DNA from: CAMDBL01 sp964498125
GTDB taxonomy: Bacteria > Pseudomonadota > Alphaproteobacteria > Rhizobiales > Hyphomicrobiaceae
Assembly (NCBI GenBank): GCA_964498125.1
Contig: CAZCGE010000068.1
Span: forward strand, 1 to 64,000
Reading direction: 5' to 3'
DNA: 64,000 nt
A program made the translations under genes and the position numbers. The notes beneath the pieces are model-generated. The model made no database searches. It was not told the origin of the DNA and was given only the letters and a program-made list of their open reading frames with translations. This document shows positions 1 through 8,046 of the stretch, piece after piece (the stretch's first letter is position 1; each line of letters opens with the position of its first letter).

Positions 1-138
1 AAGGTGCCGCACGCACCGTCACGGCGCTGATGAAGCTCGTCGGTAAGCTCATCAAGACATTTGCACCAGACGAGTGCGCCAACTATTTTCGGCACGCCGG
101 ATACGGGTAGCGACCCAGATCAAGTGGAAAGTGCTCTA
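1..138 (+). mobile_element. Right end of an IS630-family insertion sequence
   Basis: Only the end of the element lies in the window. The transposase tail stops at 108-110, and about 26 nt of non-coding end sequence follows, finishing GTGGAAAGTGCTCTA at 124-138. The last two bases, TA, fit the TA target duplication used by the IS630/Tc1/mariner superfamily. Immediately beyond lies the 3' part of a tail-fibre-like gene read on the opposite strand, so the element appears to have inserted into that gene. The left end and its inverted repeat are outside the window, so the exact terminal repeat cannot be confirmed. Confidence 0.7.
3..110 (+). CDS. IS630-family transposase, C-terminal 35 residues (5' end outside window)
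   Basis: The open frame enters from before base 1 and ends at TAG 108-110. The last residues include ECANYF followed by AGY close to the stop, the usual C-terminus of IS630-family DDE transposases. The catalytic residues lie upstream of the window, so activity cannot be judged. The call rests on this short but characteristic tail together with the adjoining non-coding terminus and TA target site. Confidence 0.7.
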   Translation, partial: GAARTVTALMKLVGKLIKTFAPDECANYFRHAGYG

Positions 139-2615
139 GTCGCCGAGACATCCTGCAACTTGGCGTAGGTGACGCCATTGCTGGCGATATCGATGTCAAC
201 TTCACTATTGCCGGTGTCGTCGGTGATCGTGATGGCGGCCGAGCCGGCACTGAGCTTCTTGAACTCGAGATCGACGCCGGTCTTCTGCTTGAACACACCG
301 ACGCCAGTCGTACCGACGTTGGAAGCCGTGTTGGCTTCGCCGCCACCGGCGCCGGGCGGGGCCGCGAAGACCCCGTCCGCGCGCAGAAAGTTCGTTGTGC
401 CGCCGCTCGAGGCCGGGGCCAATCCCTTGAGCCCTGACGTGAAGACATCGAGCAGCGTCGTGGCTTGCGTTCCTGTCAAATCCTCCGGGTCGCCGGTGCC
501 GGCCGTGGCGCGGCCCTTGATCGTCGCCGTGGCGACGTTGGCCAGCTTGGCGTTGCTGACAGCGTCGCTGGCGATACTGGCCGCCAACGAGCCGGTGCCG
601 GAGCCCGTGACATCGCCAGTCAACGTGATCGTCTGATCGCCGGAGTTGGTGCCCGTCAGATTGAGCAGGGTTTTCGCCTGCGCCACGGTCAGGTCTTCAG
701 GGTCGCCGGTCGCCGCCGTGGTGCGGCCCTTGAACGTCTGCGTCGGCACATCCGCCAGCTTGGCGTTGCTGACGGCGTTGTTGGCGACGGTCGCCGCCAG
801 TGCGCCCGCCGTCGTCGTCACGTCACCCGTCAGCGCCGGAAAGCGGCCAGCTGGCAGCGTGCCGGCCGCCAGATCGGCCGCGCTGCCCGAGGTGGCGATC
901 GCCGCCAGACCCGAGACATCGCCGCTCGCAATGGCCAGGACCGCCTTGGCCTGCGCCGCTGTCAAATCCTCCGGGTCGCCGGTGCCGGCCGTGGTGCGGC
1001 CCTTGATCGTCGCCGTGGCGACGTTGGCCAGCTTGGCGTTGCTGACGGCGTCGCTGGCGATACTGGCCGCGAACGAGCCGGTGCCGGAGCCCGTGACATC
1101 GCCAGTCAGCGTGATCGTCTGATCGCCGGAGTTGGTGCCCGTGAGATTGAGTAGGGTTTTCGCCTGCGCCACCGTCAGGTCTTCAGGGTCGCCGGTCGCC
1201 GCCGTGGTGCGGCCCTTGAACGTCTGTGTCGGCACATCCGCCAGCTTGGCGTTGGTGACGGCGTTGTTGGCGATGGTCGCCGCCAAGGCGCCCGCCGTCG
1301 TCGTCACGTCACCCGTCAGCGCGGGAAAGCGCGCGGCGGCAAGAGTGCCCGACGCCTTGGCGCCGCCGAGATCAATCGAGCCGCCGAGGTTGGCGAGCGT
1401 CAGGCTGGCCTCGGAAACATCGACATCGACTTCGTTGTTGCCGGTATCGTCCGTGATCGTGATCTTGCCCGAGCCGGCATTGATCTTCTTGAACTCGAGG
1501 TCGACGCCGGTCTTCTGCTTGAACACGCCGACACCGGCGGTGCCGACGTTGGAGGCCGTATTGGCCTCGCCACCTCCTGCGCCAGGCGGGGCAGCGAATA
1601 CGCCGTCCGCACGGAGGAAGTTCGCCGTGCCGCCGCCAGAAGCAGGGGCGAGACCTTTGAGGGTGCTGGTGAAGGGATCGAGCAGAGCAGTGGATTGTGC
1701 GGACGTAAGATCCTCCGGCACGCCCGTACCCGCCGTTGTGCGGCCCTTGAGGCGCGCGGTGGGCATGTCAGCCAGCGTGGCATTGCCGACGGACTTGTTG
1801 GTGAGGGTAACCAGGCCCGTCGTCTTGTCGATCAGGATCGCCTCGGTGAAGGCAGTGCCATCAGGCGAGACCTTGAAATGGAAATTGTCGTCGCCAGCCG
1901 TGCCCATCTCGGCGCGGCCGGAAAAGCCGGTCTGGAACAGGATGCTGGCCGTATCCGCCGCCGCGTTCTTGTTGATCTTGTGCTGGTGGCCGGCGCCCTC
2001 GTGGTTGAACAGCGAGGCCGGACTGGAGACGGACAGCCGGTTGGTGGTGTCGGCGGTGGCATTGATGCCGACCATCGTGCGCGATTGCAGCGCGGCGGGC
2101 GTAACGTCGGCGCCGGCCTCGATGCCATCGAGCTTGCTCTTGTCAGAACTGGTCAGCAGACCCGACAAGGATGTGGTCGCGGCCGGCACCGTGGCGTCGG
2201 TGCCGCTATCGGAGACCACGTCGAGCGTCGATGCGGTCCGGTTCGCAATCGAAAGGTTTGCGCCGGAGCCGCCGCCGCTGGGCAGCTCGCCCCAAGCCGT
2301 TCCATCAAAGACGTAAAACTTGTCTTCATCCGCCACCCAGGCGAGCCAGCCTTCGGTTGCCGCGTAAAAGGCCCAGGCGCCGTCCTGCCACGCGGCGATT
2401 TTTCCAGCCTGTCCGGCCCATGCTCCGGTTGGCGATGCGGCGACGATGTAGCGATCGCCATCGGCCGGACTTGCGGGGGGCGCAGTTGCGTGGCGGTCGA
2501 GGACGGCGAGCTGCACGACAGCGTCGAGCGCACGCAGCGCCTCGTTGTGCGTGACGTGCTTTTGCGACTGCGCCGCGGCGAGATAGGGAAGGTTCAGATG
2601 GGGCGTCTGGGACAT
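120..2615 (-). CDS. DUF2793 phage tail-fibre-like protein, 3' end cut by an IS630 insertion
   Basis: An 831-residue open frame. Residues about 5-110 form a DUF2793 domain (start TPHLNLPYLAAAQSQKHVTHN, later DGTAWGEL), found in tail-fibre-like proteins of alphaproteobacterial phages and gene transfer agents. A stretch LLTSSDKSKLDGIEAGAD (about 151-170), typical of fibre shafts, follows, then long Gly/Ala/Thr repeats. Two segments are duplicated: about residues 300-397 recur at 716-814, and about 428-550 recur at 591-713. The last five residues and the TGA stop are encoded by the IS end (120-137), so the natural C-terminus is lost. No capsid, portal or terminase gene is nearby, so it looks like an isolated prophage or GTA remnant. 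The fragment may still be translated. Confidence 0.75.
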   Translation of the reverse strand: MSQTPHLNLPYLAAAQSQKHVTHNEALRALDAVVQLAVLDRHATAPPASPADGDRYIVAASPTGAWAGQAGKIAAWQDGAWAFYAATEGWLAWVADEDKFYVFDGTAWGELPSGGGSGANLSIANRTASTLDVVSDSGTDATVPAATTSLSGLLTSSDKSKLDGIEAGADVTPAALQSRTMVGINATADTTNRLSVSSPASLFNHEGAGHQHKINKNAAADTASILFQTGFSGRAEMGTAGDDNFHFKVSPDGTAFTEAILIDKTTGLVTLTNKSVGNATLADMPTARLKGRTTAGTGVPEDLTSAQSTALLDPFTSTLKGLAPASGGGTANFLRADGVFAAPPGAGGGEANTASNVGTAGVGVFKQKTGVDLEFKKINAGSGKITITDDTGNNEVDVDVSEASLTLANLGGSIDLGGAKASGTLAAARFPALTGDVTTTAGALAATIANNAVTNAKLADVPTQTFKGRTTAATGDPEDLTVAQAKTLLNLTGTNSGDQTITLTGDVTGSGTGSFAASIASDAVSNAKLANVATATIKGRTTAGTGDPEDLTAAQAKAVLAIASGDVSGLAAIATSGSAADLAAGTLPAGRFPALTGDVTTTAGALAATVANNAVSNAKLADVPTQTFKGRTTAATGDPEDLTVAQAKTLLNLTGTNSGDQTITLTGDVTGSGTGSLAASIASDAVSNAKLANVATATIKGRATAGTGDPEDLTGTQATTLLDVFTSGLKGLAPASSGGTTNFLRADGVFAAPPGAGGGEANTASNVGTTGVGVFKQKTGVDLEFKKLSAGSAAITITDDTGNSEVDIDIASNGVTYAKLQDVSATRALST
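475..1331. repeat. Long internal direct repeats inside the tail-fibre-like gene
   Basis: Bases 475-845 and 961-1331 are near-identical, offset by 486 nt (162 codons). A second pair begins near 190-460 and 1420-1690, offset by 1230 nt (410 codons). Both offsets are multiples of three, so these are duplicated shaft modules of a coding repeat, not a CRISPR or a transposon. Confidence 0.85.
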
Positions 2616-2821
2616 TGGCTTGTCGCTTTTCCGGTCACTACTCTGCTACGGCCGAATATTAAGCGCGTGGCGGAATGCGGGGATAACTTTGGCCAAGATC
2701 CATCGCGCCTACCCAATTGGGCATAACCTGTGCCTTGTGGAGGCAACTTGTTTGACAGGCCGGTTCGCCGTCGCTAGCAACAGCCGTCAGAAGTCAGTGA
2801 GTCAGGAAATCCATCAACTCC

Positions 2822-2972
2822 GTCATGCCGGCGGAGGCCGGCACCCACGTGCGCTGGCAGCGAATACGGTACACGCGGCGCAGAACGGCACGAGCAGCTT
2901 GCTTGTCGCCGATCTCGCACGCATCGGTCGCTGCAACCTGTCGTGGGTCCCGGCCTTCGCCGGGATGACGGC
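2822..2972. repeat. Intergenic element with inverted CGTCATGCCGG-type ends
   Basis: Starts CGTCATGCCGGCGGAGGCCG at 2822 and ends with its inverted counterpart (CCCGGCCTTCGCCGGGATGA, finishing at about 2971). It occupies the middle of the 445-nt gap between the tail gene and cysD. A related element lies at about 21961-22133. The rest of the gap shows nothing recognisable apart from the promoter region that cysD must have. Confidence 0.65.
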
Positions 2973-3060
2973 AGTGGGTGTGTTAGCCATATGTGATTCC
3001 GGGTACTGGCAACGGCCGCTGGCCGGCGCGCGAATCCGGGCAACGGCAAACTGGACAGAT

Positions 3061-3966
3061 ATGAGCACATCCACCACCCACCTCGACGCACTCGAGGCTG
3101 AAAGCATCTTCATCCTGCGCGAAGTGGCGAGCGAATTCCGCAAGCCGGTGTTCCTCTACTCGATTGGCAAGGACAGCTCGGTTCTGCTGCATCTGGTGAT
3201 GAAGGCGTTTCATCCCTCGCGTCCGCCGTTCCCGCTGCTGCACGTCGACACGACGTGGAAGTTCCGCGAGATGATCGCCTTCCGCGACGACACGGCAAAG
3301 CGGCTGGATCTGGATCTGATCGTCCACACCAACCAGGACGGCGTTGCCCGAGGCATCGGCCCCATCAGTCATGGCAGCGCCGTGCATACCGATGTCATGA
3401 AGACGCAAGGTCTGCGGCAGGCGCTGGACCAGTACGGGTTCGACGCCGCGATCGGCGGGGCGCGGCGCGACGAGGAGAAATCGCGGGCCAAGGAGCGCGT
3501 CTTCTCGCACCGCTCCGCCGCGCACCGCTGGGACCCGAAGAACCAGCGGCCCGAGCTGTGGCGGCTCTTCAATTGCCGGCTCGGGCAGAGCGAGTCGATG
3601 CGGGTGTTCCCGCTCTCCAACTGGACCGAGATCGACGTGTGGCGCTACATCGTGCGCGAGAACATCCCGCTCGTGCCGCTGTATTTCGCCAAGCAGCGGC
3701 CGGTGGTGGACCGTGGCGGCACGCTGATCATGGTCGACGACGAGCGCCTGCCCCTGCAGCCCGGTGAGACACCGCGCCAGGAGCAGGTCCGGTTCCGCAC
3801 GCTCGGCTGCTACCCGCTGACCGGCGCCATCCGTTCCGAGGCCACGTCGCTGGAGGATATCCTCGATGAGCTGCTGGTCTCGCGGCTGTCCGAGCGCCAG
3901 GGCCGGCTGATCGACCAGGACGAGACCGGCTCGATGGAGAAGAAGAAGCAGGAAGGATACTTCTGA
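3061..3966 (+). CDS. cysD: Sulfate adenylyltransferase subunit 2
   Basis: The small catalytic subunit of ATP sulfurylase, making adenosine 5'-phosphosulfate (APS) from ATP and sulfate together with CysN. 301 residues, the normal family length. The ATP-pyrophosphatase loop SIGKDSS is at residues 34-40, followed by LLHL, and the C-terminus ends in the familiar GSMEKKKQEGYF. The frame stays open upstream to 2620, but that stretch crosses a repeat element and is not protein-like, so ATG 3061 is chosen. The TGA overlaps the ATG of cysNC (ATGA at 3966), implying translational coupling in a cysD-cysNC operon. Confidence 0.95.
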   Translation: MSTSTTHLDALEAESIFILREVASEFRKPVFLYSIGKDSSVLLHLVMKAFHPSRPPFPLLHVDTTWKFREMIAFRDDTAKRLDLDLIVHTNQDGVARGIGPISHGSAVHTDVMKTQGLRQALDQYGFDAAIGGARRDEEKSRAKERVFSHRSAAHRWDPKNQRPELWRLFNCRLGQSESMRVFPLSNWTEIDVWRYIVRENIPLVPLYFAKQRPVVDRGGTLIMVDDERLPLQPGETPRQEQVRFRTLGCYPLTGAIRSEATSLEDILDELLVSRLSERQGRLIDQDETGSMEKKKQEGYF

Positions 3967-5900
3967 TGGCCCGCGCCAAGATAGCAGAGGTCCGGGTTGA
4001 CGCTCCTATCATTGAGGATCGCGCACCCGTCATGCAACTGTCCCAGGTCGCAGCGTCGCCGCGCACGCTGCTGCGCTTTCTCACCTGCGGCAGCGTCGAC
4101 GACGGCAAGAGCACGCTGATCGGCCGACTACTGTATGATTGCGACGCCGTGCTCGACGATCAGCTCAAGGTACTGACGGAGGAGAGCAAGCGGATCGGCA
4201 CCACGGGCGGCGACCTCGATCTGGCGCTGCTGGTCGATGGGCTCAGCGCCGAGCGCGAGCAGGGCATCACCATCGATGTCGCCTACCGCTACTTTTCCTC
4301 AGCCCGCCGCGGCTTCATCGTCGCCGATACGCCCGGTCATGAGCAGTACACGCGTAACATGGCGACCGGCGCTTCGGTCAGCGATCTGGCCATCATTCTG
4401 ATCGACGCGCGCAAGGGTGTGCTGGTGCAAACCCGCCGGCACAGCTGCATCGTGCATCTGCTGGGTATTCGCCACGTCGTTCTGGCCATCAACAAGATGG
4501 ATCTGGTCGGGGGCGCGAGGGATGTTTTCGAGCGCATCGCCGCCGATTACGGCCAATTCGCCCGCGAGCTTGGCATCCCCCATGTCGTCGCGGTGCCGGT
4601 TTCCGCGCGCCAGGGCGACAACGTCGTCAAGCGCGGAACCAGCATGCCCTGGTATTCGGGCCCGACGCTGCTGGAGCATCTCGAGACCGTCGAGATCGAT
4701 CGCGCCACGGGCGAAACGGCTTTCCGGTTTCCCGTCCAGTGGGTCAATCGTCCCGACCAGGATTTCCGCGGCTTCTCCGGCACGGTGGCGAGTGGGCGCA
4801 TCGCTGTCGGCGATCCGGTCATTGTCGCGTCATCGGCGCGCGCCACCCGCATCAAGCAGATCTCGACCTTTGATGGGGACCAGAATGCCGCCAGCACGGG
4901 CGAGGCGGTGACACTGGTGCTCGCCGACGAGGTCGATGTCTCGCGTGGCGAGTTGCTTGCTTCGCCCGATGCCCGGCCCGAAGTGGCCGATCAGGTGGCG
5001 GCGCATATCATCTGGTTCGCGCCGGAGCCGATGCTGCCGGGCCGGCCCTATCTCATCAAGTGCGGGACGCGGACGGCCACCGCCACCATCTCCTCGCTGC
5101 GCCACAAGGTCGAGGTGGAGTCGCTCGAGGAGGTTGCCGGCCGCACGCTCGAGCTCAACGATGTCGGCTTCTGCAATCTGTCCTTCGATCGGCCACTGGC
5201 CTTCGATGCCTATGACGTCAACCGGGTCACCGGCGGCTTCATCCTGATCGACAAGATCAGCTATCAGACGGTGGCGTGCGGCCTTATCCGCTATGCGCTG
5301 CGCCGCTCGACCAACATCCACTGGCAGGCGCAAGATGTCGACAAGTCGGCGCACGCCACGCTCAAGGGGCAGAAGCCCTGCTGCCTGTGGTTTACGGGCC
5401 TGTCGGGGTCCGGCAAGTCCACGGTCGCCAATCTGCTCGAGAAGCGCCTGTTCTCGCTCGGGCGGCACACGTTCATCCTCGATGGCGACAACATCCGCCA
5501 CGGCCTCAACCGGGATCTGGGCTTCACCGACGCCGACCGCGTCGAGAACATCCGCCGGGCGGCCCATGTCGCCAAGCTGATGGTCGATGCCGGCCTGATC
5601 GTCATGGTGTCGTTCATCTCGCCGTTCCGTGCCGAGCGGCGCATGGCGCGCGAGCTGTTCGGCGCCGGCGAGTTCGCGGAGATCTTCGTCGATACGCCGC
5701 TCGAGGTCTGCGAGCAGCGGGACGCCAAGGGGCTCTACAAGAAGGCGCGCGCGGGTCAGCTGCCGAACTTCACCGGCATCTCCTCGGCCTATGAGCTGCC
5801 GGCATCTCCCGAGGTGTACCTGTCGGGGGGCAGCGACGAGCCGGATGCCCTGGTCGAGCGCATCTTCGCCTACCTGGAGGCCAACGGCTACGTCGGCTGA
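3966..5900 (+). CDS. cysNC: Bifunctional sulfate adenylyltransferase subunit 1 / APS kinase (CysN-CysC fusion)
   Basis: A 644-residue fusion, NodQ-like. The N-terminal EF-Tu-type GTPase domain has GSVDDGKST (about 42-50), DTPGHEQ (121-127) and NKMD (about 175-178); GTP hydrolysis drives APS formation by CysD. Elongation-factor-like domains 2 and 3 follow. The C-terminal APS kinase begins near residue 465 with the P-loop GLSGSGKST (about 477-485) and DGDNIRHGL; it phosphorylates APS to PAPS. The fused arrangement is usual in rhizobia and relatives. It is followed after only 16 nt by a convergent gene, so the two transcripts probably overlap at their ends. Confidence 0.95.
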   Translation: MARAKIAEVRVDAPIIEDRAPVMQLSQVAASPRTLLRFLTCGSVDDGKSTLIGRLLYDCDAVLDDQLKVLTEESKRIGTTGGDLDLALLVDGLSAEREQGITIDVAYRYFSSARRGFIVADTPGHEQYTRNMATGASVSDLAIILIDARKGVLVQTRRHSCIVHLLGIRHVVLAINKMDLVGGARDVFERIAADYGQFARELGIPHVVAVPVSARQGDNVVKRGTSMPWYSGPTLLEHLETVEIDRATGETAFRFPVQWVNRPDQDFRGFSGTVASGRIAVGDPVIVASSARATRIKQISTFDGDQNAASTGEAVTLVLADEVDVSRGELLASPDARPEVADQVAAHIIWFAPEPMLPGRPYLIKCGTRTATATISSLRHKVEVESLEEVAGRTLELNDVGFCNLSFDRPLAFDAYDVNRVTGGFILIDKISYQTVACGLIRYALRRSTNIHWQAQDVDKSAHATLKGQKPCCLWFTGLSGSGKSTVANLLEKRLFSLGRHTFILDGDNIRHGLNRDLGFTDADRVENIRRAAHVAKLMVDAGLIVMVSFISPFRAERRMARELFGAGEFAEIFVDTPLEVCEQRDAKGLYKKARAGQLPNFTGISSAYELPASPEVYLSGGSDEPDALVERIFAYLEANGYVG

Positions 5901-5916
5901 TACAAGCAGCCCTGCC

Positions 5917-6612
5917 TCACGCCTGCTGCGGACGCTCATCCAGCGTGGCGCGCACGTCGCCAAACACGGCATGGAACATCGCCGGCGTCAGCCGGCCGGT
6001 GTTGGTGTTGTAGCGCGAGCAGTGGTAGCTGTCGTGCAGCGTCAGGCGTGGACTGACGATATGCCGGGCGCCATGGGCAAACGGATAGGCTGCCCGGCGC
6101 GCGCCGAGCGCCGACAGCGTGCTGTCATGCGCAATGCGGCCGAGCGCGACGATGGCGACGAGATTTGGCAATCCGGCGATGCGGGCGGCGAGAAAGCCGC
6201 GGCAGGTGGTGATTTCCTGCGGCGTCGGTTTGTTCTCGGGCGGCACGCAGCGCACGGCGTTGGTCACCATGCAGTCGACCAGTGTCAGCCCATCGTCCGG
6301 GCGGGCGGCATAGCAGCCGGTTGCAAAGCCGAATTTGCTCAGCGTCGCATACAGCAAGTCACCTGCGAAGTCTCCAGTGAACGGCCGGCCGGTGCGGTTG
6401 GCGCCCTTGAGGCCCGGCGCCAGCCCGACGATCAGCAGGCGCGCGTTCCCGGCGCCGAACGAGGGCACAGGCGCGTTGTGCCAATCCGGCTGCTTGCTGC
6501 GTGCGGCGGCGCGGAAGGCGACGAGCCGCGGGCACAGCGTGCAGCCGGGCTGGGGCTCGCTCGGGGCATCGGCGCGGGCTTGGCCCAAGGCGCGAGGTAT
6601 CGACTGCACCAC
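5917..6612 (-). CDS. Uracil-DNA glycosylase, family 5 (UDGb) type
   Basis: Removes uracil or deaminated bases from DNA at the start of base-excision repair. 231 residues, GTG start. Cysteines in CTLCPRL near residue 24 and in VRCVPPENKPTPQEITTCRG would hold the 4Fe-4S cluster. The first active-site motif is GLAPGLKGANRTGRPFTGD, with Gly/Ala where families 1 and 4 have Asp or Glu, which is the mark of family 5. The second motif is HDSYHCSRYNTNTGRLT. It lies just downstream of the NYN gene on the same strand (10-nt gap), so they are probably co-transcribed. Confidence 0.88.
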   Translation of the reverse strand: MVQSIPRALGQARADAPSEPQPGCTLCPRLVAFRAAARSKQPDWHNAPVPSFGAGNARLLIVGLAPGLKGANRTGRPFTGDFAGDLLYATLSKFGFATGCYAARPDDGLTLVDCMVTNAVRCVPPENKPTPQEITTCRGFLAARIAGLPNLVAIVALGRIAHDSTLSALGARRAAYPFAHGARHIVSPRLTLHDSYHCSRYNTNTGRLTPAMFHAVFGDVRATLDERPQQA

Positions 6613-6621
6613 GGCAAACGA

Positions 6622-7257
6622 TCAAAGATCTTCGGGAAGATCGACGTCGGAGCCCTGCGTCACCGGATCGCGCGAGGTATACTGCCCACGCGGCGTGAAT
6701 GTGCGGGCTTCGCGTGGCGGTCGCGTTGCGGGATCGCGGCAAATCAATTGTTCGAGATCGGCCAGATCGACGAATTGATCGGCTTGCCGGCGCAGCTCGT
6801 CCGCCACCATCGGCGGTTGGGTGTGCAATGTCGAGACCACGCTGACGCGCCGGCCCTTTTGCTGCAACGCCGCCACCAGGCCCCTGAAGTCGCCATCGCC
6901 CGAGAACAGCACGATATGATCGAGATGATCAGCAAGCCGCATGGCATCGACAGCGAGCTCGATGTCCATATTGCCCTTGATCTTGCGGCGACCGGTGCTG
7001 TCGGTGAATTCCTTGGTCGGCTTGGTCACCATCGTGTAGCCGTTGTAGTCGAGCCAGTCGATCAGTGGGCGGATGGAGGAATACTCCTGATCCTCGGCAA
7101 GCGCGGTGTAATACAGGGCGCGCACCAACTGACATTTATTGCGAAACAAAAAAAGCAATCGCTTGTAATCAATGTCAAATCCTAGCGCCTTTGCCGTAGC
7201 ATAAAGATTGGCGCCGTCGACAAACAGTGCGATTCGTTCGTTAGGATAGAAATGCAT
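6622..7257 (-). CDS. NYN-domain (LabA/DUF88-type) putative ribonuclease
   Basis: 211 residues. The PIN-like NYN fold is evident: FVDGANLY near the N-terminus carries the first acidic residue, KGNMDIELAVDAM the second, and LFSGDGDFRGLV the third, all expected to bind metal. Family members are predicted or shown RNases; the substrate here is unknown. The last 40 or so residues are Arg/Pro-rich and probably disordered. It is transcribed away from folK, from a 214-nt divergent intergenic region, and is probably in an operon with the downstream glycosylase gene. Confidence 0.85.
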   Translation of the reverse strand: MHFYPNERIALFVDGANLYATAKALGFDIDYKRLLFLFRNKCQLVRALYYTALAEDQEYSSIRPLIDWLDYNGYTMVTKPTKEFTDSTGRRKIKGNMDIELAVDAMRLADHLDHIVLFSGDGDFRGLVAALQQKGRRVSVVSTLHTQPPMVADELRRQADQFVDLADLEQLICRDPATRPPREARTFTPRGQYTSRDPVTQGSDVDLPEDL

Positions 7258-7430
7258 TCTCGTTTAACCTCATCTGTGCTGGTGCCGCGGTGCGCAGGCG
7301 GCAGACAGCTCATGCAGAGCCGCATCGGCAGCTCGAGCTAATACTTCAATCGCTGGCTACCACGGGTCTGAGCGTAAGTAATGGTCTACTTAACACGGGT
7401 CCGGTGTAAGGCCAAACACTAGTGCTGAAG

Positions 7431-7457
7431 ATTGTTACGATCGCTGTGATTAACAAT
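7431..7457. promoter_or_regulatory. Inverted repeat upstream of folK
   Basis: ATTGTTA (7431-7437) and its exact inverse TAACAAT (7451-7457), separated by 13 nt, end 14 nt before the folK start codon. The position fits an operator or promoter element. The repeat is short and AT-rich, so chance is possible. Confidence 0.3.
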
Positions 7458-7471
7458 ATCTTAACGTCACC

Positions 7472-7993
7472 ATGAGCACAATACTGCTAGCACTTGGCGG
7501 CAATGTCGCGGGGCGTTGGGGGCCGCCTGGCGCCGCGCTGGCGCGGGCACGGATCGAATTGCACCGGCACGGCGTGCGCATCGCGGCGGCGTCGGCTGTC
7601 TCGCGAACACGGCCCCTCGGGGTTCTCAGGCAGCCTGAATTTCATAATGCTGTAATTGCCGTGACGACGGGCCTGTCTCCAGCAGCGCTGCTGCGTCTTT
7701 GCAAACGGCTGGAGTGGGCGGCTGGACGCCGGAGCGGGGGCCCCAGGCACGGTCCACGGCCGCTGGATCTCGACCTTATTTGTCATGGCAAGCGCGTCGT
7801 CGGCTGGCCGGTGCGTGGGCGCGGACGTGGCAAGCTCATTCTCCCCCACCCCGAGGCGCACCGCCGAGACTTCGTCCTGCGGCCGCTCCTCGAAGTTGCC
7901 CCCGATTGGGTTCACCCGGTGCTGCGGCGGTCGGCGCGCGACCTGCTATGCCGGTTGCAAACCGATCCTGGCAAGGTCACCGCGGCCGGGTGA
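7472..7993 (+). CDS. folK: 2-amino-4-hydroxy-6-hydroxymethyldihydropteridine diphosphokinase
   Basis: Transfers pyrophosphate from ATP to 6-hydroxymethyl-dihydropterin in folate synthesis. 173 residues, within family range. LALGGN at the N-terminus, the middle motif FHNAV, and the HPPK signature RHGPRPLDLDLI followed by LILPHP and R-DFVL are all present. It stands alone here, not next to folP or folB. The C-terminal 20 residues are poorly conserved. Confidence 0.92.
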   Translation: MSTILLALGGNVAGRWGPPGAALARARIELHRHGVRIAAASAVSRTRPLGVLRQPEFHNAVIAVTTGLSPAALLRLCKRLEWAAGRRSGGPRHGPRPLDLDLICHGKRVVGWPVRGRGRGKLILPHPEAHRRDFVLRPLLEVAPDWVHPVLRRSARDLLCRLQTDPGKVTAAG

Positions 7994-8046
7994 AGCGGGG
8001 CATGCCGCTCGTAGCCTGCGCCGCGCGCCCCGCGCAACCCTGCAGT

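Noticed and set aside
475..1331. Repeats that might suggest a CRISPR array
   Set aside because: Units are hundreds of bases long, in frame and coding for fibre-shaft repeats; there are no short direct repeats with unique spacers and no cas genes.
120..2615. A complete gene transfer agent or prophage
   Set aside because: Only one fibre-type gene is seen; no terminase, portal, capsid, protease or lysis genes follow, and the next genes are sulfate assimilation.
2620..3060. N-terminal extension of CysD by 147 codons
   Set aside because: The extension runs through a repeat element and is not protein-like; family alignment and length support the ATG at 3061.
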